This document shows, one piece after another, positions 57,898-64,000 of a stretch of 64,000 nucleotides of DNA. The first letter of the stretch is position 1; each line of letters opens with the position of its first letter. The stretch comes from Chitinibacter tainanensis DSM 15459 (GTDB taxonomy: Bacteria > Pseudomonadota > Gammaproteobacteria > Burkholderiales > Chitinibacteraceae). The stretch spans positions 1 through 64,000 of the forward strand of contig NZ_AUCN01000001.1 in the NCBI RefSeq assembly GCF_000429785.1, given 5' to 3'. A program made the position numbers and the translations under genes. The notes below the pieces were generated by a model. It was not told the origin of the DNA, did not search any database, and worked only from the letters and a program-made list of their open reading frames with translations.

Positions 57898-58542
57898 TTA
57901 AGCTTGGCGACGCACATGTACCAGATGGCGCTCTGCGTCCAGCTCTGGCACTTGCAGTGCATCTACCCCTACCACGTATACATCTGCAGGCAAATGAGTG
58001 ATTTCTTCGTGAGGATATACCCCCTTTAGCGCAGCCCATTCACCGGTTGGCAACAACAGATGATTCGTCCAGCGCACAAAATCACCCAGATCGGCAAAGG
58101 CGCGCGAGGTGATGATGTCAAAGCCCGCCTCGGGTTGATAAGCCTCGACCCGATCCGTAACCACCGTAACATTCGGCAATTGCAGCTCTAGCAAGGCCTG
58201 CCGCAAAAAGGTGGTTTTCTTGTGGTTGGAATCCAGCAAGGTCAGCTGCCATTCGGGGCGCACAATCGCCAGCGGAATACCCGGAGTGCCAAAGCCAGAG
58301 CCCACATCCAGCATCCGCAGCGCGCTGGCGGGCAAAAATGGCAGCGGTGCCAGCGAATCGAGCAAATGATGCGTCACCATGCGCTCAGGTTCGCGGATTG
58401 CCGTCAGGCTGTAGGTTTTATTCCATTTGGCCAGCAAGGCCACATAGGCCAGCAGCTTTTCCTGCTCGGCCGGGCCAATCGCCAAGCCCATCGCAGCGAG
58501 GCCCGTGGCGAGTTTCGCGGCCAGATCAATCCCGTTACTCAT
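57898..58542 (-). CDS. rsmG: 16S rRNA 7-methylguanosine methyltransferase RsmG
   Basis: SAM-dependent methyltransferase (GidB) that modifies G527 of 16S rRNA, 214 aa. The SAM-binding loop is MLDVGSGFGTPGIPLAIV and the YSLTAIREPERMVTHHLLDSLAPL segment is typical. It follows mnmG by 13 bases. Loss gives low-level streptomycin resistance in other bacteria. Confidence 0.97.
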   Translation of the reverse strand: MSNGIDLAAKLATGLAAMGLAIGPAEQEKLLAYVALLAKWNKTYSLTAIREPERMVTHHLLDSLAPLPFLPASALRMLDVGSGFGTPGIPLAIVRPEWQLTLLDSNHKKTTFLRQALLELQLPNVTVVTDRVEAYQPEAGFDIITSRAFADLGDFVRWTNHLLLPTGEWAALKGVYPHEEITHLPADVYVVGVDALQVPELDAERHLVHVRRQA

Positions 58543-58555
58543 GCTTTTTCCTGAT

Positions 58556-60448
58556 TTAGGCTTGTTTCTCGGCGGCCAGCTTGGCTTTTTTCAGATATAC
58601 CAACAGCAGCGCAATCGCCGCCGGTGTCACGCCCGAAATGCGTGAGGCGAGGCCCAGCGTTTGCGGGCGTTGGGCCGTAAGTTTTTGCTGAATTTCTTTC
58701 GACAGGCCCGACACTTGGCTGTAATCGAAATCCGCCGGCAGCGGCACATTTTCAAGCGCATCGCGCTTGGCCACTTCGTCTTGCTGGCGCTCGATGTAAC
58801 CTTGGTATTTCACCTGAATTTCAACCTGCTCGGCCACTTGCTCATCGCTCACGCCCGGGCCGGCAATATCGAGCGTCATCAGGCTTTGATAGCTGACTTC
58901 GGGGCGGCGCAATAATTCGGCCAGCGTGTATTCCCGCTCAATCGCTTTGCCCAGTACGCGCTCGGCCTCGTGGGCGGCCAAAATCCGCGGATTGGCCCAG
59001 GTTGATTTCAGCCGCTCGAATTCGCGCTCGATGGCTTCGCGTTTTTCGCTGAACATCTGCCATTGCGCATCACCTACCAGCCCCAAGCGGCGGCCATGCT
59101 CGGTTAGGCGCAAATCGGCATTGTCTTCGCGCAATTGCAGGCGATACTCGGCGCGGCTGGTGAACATGCGATACGGCTCGGTCACGCCACGGGTGATCAG
59201 ATCATCCACCAGCACGCCCAGATACGCCTCATCGCGGCCCGGACACCAAGGCGCTTCGTCGCGGGCATACAGCGCGGCATTCAAGCCGGCAAACAAGCCC
59301 TGCGCCGCGGCTTCTTCATAGCCGGTAGTACCGTTAATCTGGCCTGCAAAATACAGGCCGGCGATTGCTTTGGATTCAAAGCTGTTTTTCAGCCCGCGCG
59401 GATCGAAATAATCGTACTCGATCGCATAGCCGGGGCGCAGAATGCGCGCGTTTTCCAAGCCATGAATCGATTGCACAGCCGCCAGCTGAATATCAAACGG
59501 CAAACTGGTCGAGATGCCATTCGGGTAGAACTCATTGGTATCCAGCCCTTCCGGCTCTAGGAAAATCTGGTGGCTGTCTTTATCGGCAAAGCGATTGATT
59601 TTGTCTTCGATACTTGGACAATAGCGTGGACCAACGCCTTCGATTTTGCCGGTGAACATCGGGCTGCGGTCAAAACCGCTGCGGATAATTTCATGCGTTT
59701 TGAGATTGGTGTGCGCAATCCAGCACGGCAGTTGCTTCGGGTGCAAACCGCGATGGCCGCGCACCGAGAATACCGGCTCGGGCGTGTCGCCCGGTTGTGC
59801 CTCAAGCACGGCAAAATTAATCGTGCGGCCGTCAATTCGCGGCGGAGTGCCAGTTTTCAGGCGGCCCACCGGCAGCTGTAACTCACGTAAGCGCTGCGAT
59901 AAAGTTAACGAAGCCGGGTCGCCCGCGCGACCGCCAACGTGGTTTTCCAGCCCAACGTGGATCTTGCCGCCCAAAAAGGTACCCGCCGTCAGCACCACGG
60001 CGCTGGCGGAAAAACGAATGCCGATTTGCGTTACGGCGCCAGTGACTTTATCGCCTTCCAGCAAAAGATCGCTGACTTCCTGCTGGAAAATATCGAGATT
60101 TTCCTGATTTTCCAGCATGCCGCGAATCGCCGCCTTGTAACGCACGCGATCGGCCTGCGCCCGGGTTGCCCGCACAGCGGGGCCTTTGCTGGAATTGAGC
60201 GTTTTGAATTGAATGCCGCCCATATCGGTGGCCAGCGCCATCGCGCCGCCCAGCGCATCCACTTCTTTTACCAGATGGCCTTTGCCAATGCCGCCAATCG
60301 ACGGGTTACAGCTCATCTGGCCCAGTGTCTCGATATTGTGGGTCAGCAACAGGGTTTTACGCCCCATCCGCGCACTGGCGAGCGCGGCTTCGGTGCCGGC
60401 GTGACCACCACCGACCACAATCACATCATATCGAACAGGATAAAGCAT
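58556..60448 (-). CDS. mnmG: tRNA uridine-34 modification enzyme MnmG (GidA)
   Basis: FAD-dependent enzyme that with MnmE makes cmnm5U34 in tRNA, 630 aa. FAD loop [21 protein letters not shown], the catalytic-region segment [24 protein letters not shown] and the [15 protein letters not shown]-like segment are present. The ATG at 60448 fits the family start; a longer reading to 60481 is unsupported. First gene of the mnmG-rsmG unit. Confidence 0.98.
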   Translation of the reverse strand: MLYPVRYDVIVVGGGHAGTEAALASARMGRKTLLLTHNIETLGQMSCNPSIGGIGKGHLVKEVDALGGAMALATDMGGIQFKTLNSSKGPAVRATRAQADRVRYKAAIRGMLENQENLDIFQQEVSDLLLEGDKVTGAVTQIGIRFSASAVVLTAGTFLGGKIHVGLENHVGGRAGDPASLTLSQRLRELQLPVGRLKTGTPPRIDGRTINFAVLEAQPGDTPEPVFSVRGHRGLHPKQLPCWIAHTNLKTHEIIRSGFDRSPMFTGKIEGVGPRYCPSIEDKINRFADKDSHQIFLEPEGLDTNEFYPNGISTSLPFDIQLAAVQSIHGLENARILRPGYAIEYDYFDPRGLKNSFESKAIAGLYFAGQINGTTGYEEAAAQGLFAGLNAALYARDEAPWCPGRDEAYLGVLVDDLITRGVTEPYRMFTSRAEYRLQLREDNADLRLTEHGRRLGLVGDAQWQMFSEKREAIEREFERLKSTWANPRILAAHEAERVLGKAIEREYTLAELLRRPEVSYQSLMTLDIAGPGVSDEQVAEQVEIQVKYQGYIERQQDEVAKRDALENVPLPADFDYSQVSGLSKEIQQKLTAQRPQTLGLASRISGVTPAAIALLLVYLKKAKLAAEKQA

Positions 60449-60619
60449 GGCACTGGGCCTCAAACTACGGTAAAGGGGCAATATTCTACGGCAAAACAGG
60501 CACTTGAGTCAGCAGGAATGATTTTCATCGCAGCATGCAAATCTGGCATGAGGGCCTTAATGGGTCGCGTGGGTATCAGGCCAGCAGACCACCAGCGAGC
60601 CCTTGCCCGCACCAAGCCC

Positions 60620-60647
60620 AAAAAACAAAACCCCGGCCATGCCGGGG
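60620..60647 (-). terminator. Terminator of ppgK
   Basis: Stem CCCCGGC/GCCGGGG with a three-base loop, followed on the minus strand by TTTTGTTTTTT. It shares its first bases with palindromic element copy 13. Confidence 0.9.
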
Positions 60648-60693
60648 TATTGGTCAGAAAGGCTTACAGGACAATCACTTGCCAGCCATACCT
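60644..60693. repeat. GGGTAT palindromic element, copy 13
   Basis: 50 bp; GGGGTAT at one end and CCATACC at the other; inner pairing is weak. It overlaps the ppgK stop codon and one arm of the ppgK terminator. Confidence 0.6.
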
Positions 60694-61462
60694 ACACTTT
60701 AAAATGCTTGGCCGCCTCCAGCGCCGCGCCGACGATGCCGGCTTCATTTTTCAGTGTGGCCGCCACCAGCTCGAAACGCAGGTTTTGCATTTCGGGAATA
60801 AATTTATCGGCCTTTTTACTGATCCCACCACCAATGATCACCAGATCAGGCGAGAACAGCAGCTGAATGTGCTCCAGATACGCATTCAGGCGAGGGTTGT
60901 AGTCTTTCCATTTCAGGTCGAGATCTTCCTTCACTTTGGCCGAACAATATTTCTCGGCAATGGTGTCTTTCGGGAAAATCAGATGCCCAAATTCGGTATT
61001 GGTAATCAGCTGACCATCAACGATCAGCGCGCTACCAATGCCGGTACCCAGCGTAATCACGATGGTTTTGCCACTGCGGCCTTTAGCCGCGCCAAACACT
61101 ACTTCGGCCAGGCCCGCAGCATCGGCATCATTCAGCACAATCAGTGGCAAACCGGTGGCATCGGCCAGAATCTGTTGCGCCGGGGCGTTCACCCAGCTTT
61201 TATCCACATTAGCGGCCGACAGGGTAACGCCATTGTGCACAATCGCTGGAAAGGTACAGCCAATCGGGCCTTGCCAGTTGAAATGCTCGACGATCTGTTT
61301 CACCACCTGCCCCACCGCTTCGGGCGTGGCGGGCTGCGGGGTGTCGATTCGGTGGCGTTCGGCCACCAGCTCACCGGTTTGCAGATTGACCGGCGCACCT
61401 TTAATGCCGGTGCCGCCAATATCAATACCAAGAACAATTCGGGCTTGAGTTTGTGCTGTCAT
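60692..61462 (-). CDS. ppgK: Polyphosphate glucokinase
   Basis: ROK-family kinase that phosphorylates glucose with polyphosphate (and ATP), 256 aa. [16 protein letters not shown] is the phosphate loop, with [35 protein letters not shown] and [10 protein letters not shown] typical of PpgK, and [15 protein letters not shown] and [11 protein letters not shown] in the active site. The ATG at 61462 is preferred to the GTG at 61474. Monocistronic with its own terminator. Confidence 0.94.
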   Translation of the reverse strand: MTAQTQARIVLGIDIGGTGIKGAPVNLQTGELVAERHRIDTPQPATPEAVGQVVKQIVEHFNWQGPIGCTFPAIVHNGVTLSAANVDKSWVNAPAQQILADATGLPLIVLNDADAAGLAEVVFGAAKGRSGKTIVITLGTGIGSALIVDGQLITNTEFGHLIFPKDTIAEKYCSAKVKEDLDLKWKDYNPRLNAYLEHIQLLFSPDLVIIGGGISKKADKFIPEMQNLRFELVAATLKNEAGIVGAALEAAKHFKV

Positions 61463-61555
61463 CTCGTTCTTCACAGATTATTTTGAACCGCAGTGTGCCA
61501 GCCTGCCGGATGGCCACCAACACCGTAAAACCCTTACGTAGCGGGCCTTACCGAC

Positions 61556-62140
61556 TTAATTGGGCGCAAAATTGCGCAGCTGGATAAAGCGGGCTTTGTC
61601 GGACTCGGCCCGCTGGCGGATTTTCACCGCTTCCTGATCCTGCTGCTGCAATAATTGCTCAATTACTTGGATTTCATCCCGATTTTGATCAAGTTGTGCT
61701 TGTAAATCGGCAGGTAACGGTTTTTTTTGCTTCTGGAAGCGCTCAGCTTGCGTTTGCAGCTTTTTATTGCGCTCCTGAATAGTTTGAATACGCAGGCGGT
61801 TGGTTTGCTGGCCGGCGGCCAGCGCCTCGAGCTGGCGATCGCGCAATAAATCAATCTCATCCGGCGAAGAGAATGACTGCAGCAGTGCTTTATCTTTGCG
61901 CCGCTGCTCGATCTGCGCGCGCTGGCGTTCCAGCTCCGCGGCGCGCTCGGCCTCGCTCATCACACCGCTGCTACGCGAGCGGCCGGATTTATCCAGCGTG
62001 GTGAGGTCGCGGCTTTGGCCAGACGGGGGTTTATCGCTGAATTGCACCTTGCCGTGCTCATCCACCCAGCGATATACGGTGCCGGCGGCGACTGGCCAGG
62101 CACACATCAATAAAACTGCCAGTAAACACCCACGCATCAT
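61556..62140 (-). CDS. DUF4124 domain protein with coiled coil
   Basis: Exported protein of 194 aa: signal peptide (about 1-19), a DUF4124 domain (GTVYRWVDEHGKVQFSDKPPSG, about 20-50) and a long Gln/Arg/Lys-rich coiled coil to the C-terminus. Function unknown; such proteins are common periplasmic or envelope proteins in betaproteobacteria. It lies 21 bases after pyrE in the same direction, so they may be co-transcribed. Confidence 0.85.
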   Translation of the reverse strand: MMRGCLLAVLLMCAWPVAAGTVYRWVDEHGKVQFSDKPPSGQSRDLTTLDKSGRSRSSGVMSEAERAAELERQRAQIEQRRKDKALLQSFSSPDEIDLLRDRQLEALAAGQQTNRLRIQTIQERNKKLQTQAERFQKQKKPLPADLQAQLDQNRDEIQVIEQLLQQQDQEAVKIRQRAESDKARFIQLRNFAPN

Positions 62141-62161
62141 GGCCGCTTGATTACCTATCTT

Positions 62162-62800
62162 TTAAACACCGTATTGGGCACGGTATTGTTGAACTTTCGC
62201 CAGATTCTCAGTCATTCCGGGCTGATCAGCAAGAAATGCCAGCAAATCTTGCAAAGATGCAATAGGAATAACCGGCATGCCGAATTGTTGCTCGACTTCC
62301 TGTACTGCTGACAGGCTCCCCTGACCGCGCTCCATGCGATCCAGCGCAATCAGCACCCCAACCGGCTCAGCCCCGGCCGCGCGGATCAGATTGACCGACT
62401 CGCGCACCGAAGTGCCCGCTGAAATCACATCATCAATAATCATCACGCGGCCCTTGAGTGGCGCGCCCACCAGTACGCCGCCTTCGCCATGGTCTTTGGC
62501 TTCTTTGCGGTTGAACACAAAGGGCACATTGCGCCCCGCGCCCGCTAGCGCCACGGCCGTCGCCGAAGCCAGCACAATGCCTTTATAGGCTGGCCCAAAC
62601 AGCACATCAAACTCCACCCCAGAGGCGATAGCCGCCTGCGCGTAAAAACGCGCCAGCTCGCCCACTGATGCCCCGTCGCTAAACAGTCCCGCATTAAAGA
62701 AGTACGGCGAGTTGCGGCCGGCTTTGGTGATAAAATCGCCAAAACAGAGCACTTTTTGCTCTACTGCGAAACGGATGAAGTCCTGACGGAAGTCGCTCAT
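62162..62800 (-). CDS. pyrE: Orotate phosphoribosyltransferase
   Basis: Pyrimidine synthesis enzyme, 212 aa, making OMP from orotate and PRPP. The PRPP-binding motif [17 protein letters not shown] is intact, and [15 protein letters not shown] and [15 protein letters not shown] are typical. Divergent from xthA with 71 bases between, the usual beta/gammaproteobacterial neighbourhood. Confidence 0.98.
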   Translation of the reverse strand: MSDFRQDFIRFAVEQKVLCFGDFITKAGRNSPYFFNAGLFSDGASVGELARFYAQAAIASGVEFDVLFGPAYKGIVLASATAVALAGAGRNVPFVFNRKEAKDHGEGGVLVGAPLKGRVMIIDDVISAGTSVRESVNLIRAAGAEPVGVLIALDRMERGQGSLSAVQEVEQQFGMPVIPIASLQDLLAFLADQPGMTENLAKVQQYRAQYGV

Positions 62801-62871
62801 GGGATAGTCCTAATTCGTAAATCACAATACAAGCTAGAAGCATATCATTGATTTGAACAAGGAATCGCCGC

Positions 62872-63639
62872 GTGCGCATCATTTCTGCCAACCTGAACGG
62901 CATCCGTTCGGCCACCAGCAAAGGTTTTTTCACCTGGCTTGAGGGCCAGAACGCGGACGTAGTCGGCGTGCAGGAATTAAAAGCCCAAGCGGCGGATATC
63001 AAGCCCGAGCATACCCCGGCCGGGTTTCACGCCTATTTCCATTACGCCGAGAAAAAAGGCTATAGCGGCGTGGGCCTGTATTGCCGCCGCGAGCCCGATG
63101 CGGTGATTACCGGGCTGGGTATTGCCGATATCGATGCCGAAGGCCGCTATCTGGAAGTGCGCTTTGGCAATCTCTCGGTGGTGTCGCTGTATCTGCCGTC
63201 GGGTTCGTCGTCGGAAGAGCGACAGGATGTCAAATTCAGTTTTCTCGAGCGCTTCTGGCCACGGCTAAACGAGCTGCGCGAATCCGGTCGCGATGTGATC
63301 ATCATGGGCGACTGGAATATCGCGCACAATGAAATCGACCTGAAAAACTGGAAAGGCAATCTGAAAAATTCGGGCTTCTTGCCCGAAGAGCGCGCGTGGC
63401 TGACCCAATTACTGGCCAGCGGCTGGGTCGATACCTGGCGCACGCTGTATCCCGAAATCCCCGGCTACACCTGGTGGAGCAATCGCGGCCAAGCCTATGC
63501 CAAAGACGTGGGCTGGCGCATCGATTATCAGATCGCTACCCCGGCGCTGGCGGCCACCGCGCGCGCGGCCAGTATTTATAAAGACGAGAAGTTTTCCGAT
63601 CATGCGCCGCTGATTGTCGATTACGACTACCCGCTCTAA
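62872..63639 (+). CDS. xthA: Exodeoxyribonuclease III
   Basis: AP endonuclease and 3'-5' exonuclease of base-excision repair, 255 aa. Motifs: ISANLNGIRSA, VQELKAQ (Glu metal ligand), IIMGDWNIAHNEID, GWRIDYQI and SDHAPLIVDY at the C-terminus. GTG start with AAGGA upstream. Element copy 14 begins 16 bases after the stop. Confidence 0.96.
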   Translation: MRIISANLNGIRSATSKGFFTWLEGQNADVVGVQELKAQAADIKPEHTPAGFHAYFHYAEKKGYSGVGLYCRREPDAVITGLGIADIDAEGRYLEVRFGNLSVVSLYLPSGSSSEERQDVKFSFLERFWPRLNELRESGRDVIIMGDWNIAHNEIDLKNWKGNLKNSGFLPEERAWLTQLLASGWVDTWRTLYPEIPGYTWWSNRGQAYAKDVGWRIDYQIATPALAATARAASIYKDEKFSDHAPLIVDYDYPL

Positions 63640-63654
63640 ACCGATACCCAGCCA

Positions 63655-63703
63655 GGTATCAAGCCATACATCTCAATAACAATAGCCCCTAAGGCAATAC
63701 CCC
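63655..63703. repeat. GGGTAT palindromic element, copy 14
   Basis: 49 bp; GGTATC at one end and AATACCCC at the other. It fills the space between xthA and the next gene and ends directly before that gene's ATG. Confidence 0.7.
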
Positions 63704-64000
63704 ATGCAGCTCAGTCATTATCTGGCCGTTTTTACCAATCGCCGCATTGCTGCGGCGATGTTTCTGGGTTTTGCCTCCGGCTTGCCGCTGGCACTCACTG
63801 GCTCCACCCTGCAAGCCTGGCTGTCCGATGCCGGGCTGGATTTGAAAACCATCGGCTGGTTTACTCTGGTGGGGCAGCCCTACACCTGGAAATTTCTCTG
63901 GGCGCCGCTGATTGATCGCTTTCCACTGCCGCTCCTGGGCCGCCGCCGCGGCTGGATGTTGCTCACCCAACTGGCGCTGGCTGGCGCGATTGCCACCATG
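63704..64000 (+). CDS. ampG: AmpG-like MFS permease, 5' part
   Basis: Truncated by the window edge; 99 codons are visible. The sequence RRIAAAMFLGFASGLPLALTGSTLQAWLSDAGLDLKTIGWFTLVGQPYTWKFLWAPLIDRF is typical of AmpG, the inner-membrane permease that imports anhydromuropeptides for cell-wall recycling and beta-lactamase induction. The ATG at 63704 comes immediately after palindromic element copy 14; the only ribosome binding site candidate is AAGG inside the element (63691-63694). Confidence 0.88.
   Translation, partial: MQLSHYLAVFTNRRIAAAMFLGFASGLPLALTGSTLQAWLSDAGLDLKTIGWFTLVGQPYTWKFLWAPLIDRFPLPLLGRRRGWMLLTQLALAGAIATM

Noticed and set aside
55866-58000. Search for parS near parAB
   Set aside because: No match to the TGTTTCACGTGAAACA type palindrome was found by eye here or elsewhere in the window.
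59939-61486. Long plus-strand open frame (515 codons) across mnmG and ppgK
   Set aside because: It is antisense to two clear genes on the minus strand and has no recognisable domain or ribosome binding site.

Overview
The window reads as chromosomal DNA of a GC-rich, free-living, chitin-associated betaproteobacterium, most likely Neisseriales (Chromobacteriaceae/Chitinibacteraceae, for example a Chitinibacter-like organism). The evidence is: several secreted proteins carrying family 5/12-type chitin-binding modules joined by Pro/Thr linkers; a mnmG-rsmG-parA-parB-atpIBEFHAGDC block typical of an origin-proximal region; dciA next to an M23 peptidase and secA; and many c-di-GMP and chemotaxis proteins. 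I see no rRNA, tRNA, CRISPR array, prophage or insertion sequence.

Layout. Positions 247-6404 (minus) hold a six-gene signalling operon: a degenerate sensor kinase, a single-domain response regulator, a PAS-PAS histidine kinase, a degenerate HD-GYP protein, an H-NOX haem sensor, and a histidine kinase with an H-NOX-associated (HNOBA) input domain. 6559-9836: a rhodanese plus two GNAT acetyltransferases, divergent from a MocR-type regulator. 9957-17710: sodium/amino-acid symporter, periplasmic binding protein, GH16-like glycosidase with two chitin-binding modules and a divergent AraC regulator, a Cache-GGEEF diguanylate cyclase, a DUF2750 protein and ecotin. 17942-23149: a poly-HAMP chemoreceptor, a subtilisin-like protease with chitin-binding modules, and a lipoprotein resembling a detached subtilisin propeptide. 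23209-27193: DMT exporter, HD-GYP with a zinc-ribbon-like tail, M14 peptidase, UppP. 27300-27436: possible small RNA. 27499-31689: dciA, M23 peptidase, secA. 31964-44071: mixed metabolic and envelope genes, RhlE helicase, glycerate kinase, a small secreted chitin-binding protein and a double HD/HD-GYP protein. 44112-48811: chemoreceptor, glnK-amtB with a sigma-54/NtrC promoter, ubiK, GNAT. 48948-60448: ATP synthase, parAB, rsmG, mnmG. 60692-64000: polyphosphate glucokinase, DUF4124 protein, pyrE, exonuclease III and the start of an AmpG-like permease.

Two things stand out. First, the H-NOX operon combines one haem sensor with two intact kinases, one free receiver and two pseudoenzymes, an arrangement that suggests NO input feeding a phosphorelay with c-di-GMP-type output by protein contact. 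Second, at least 14 copies of a degenerate palindrome of about 50 bp, ending in GGGTAT/ATACCC, lie between genes. Eleven sit within about 16 bases of a stop codon or overlap one. In several copies the arms differ in sequence but still pair, so the hairpin itself seems to be what is kept.
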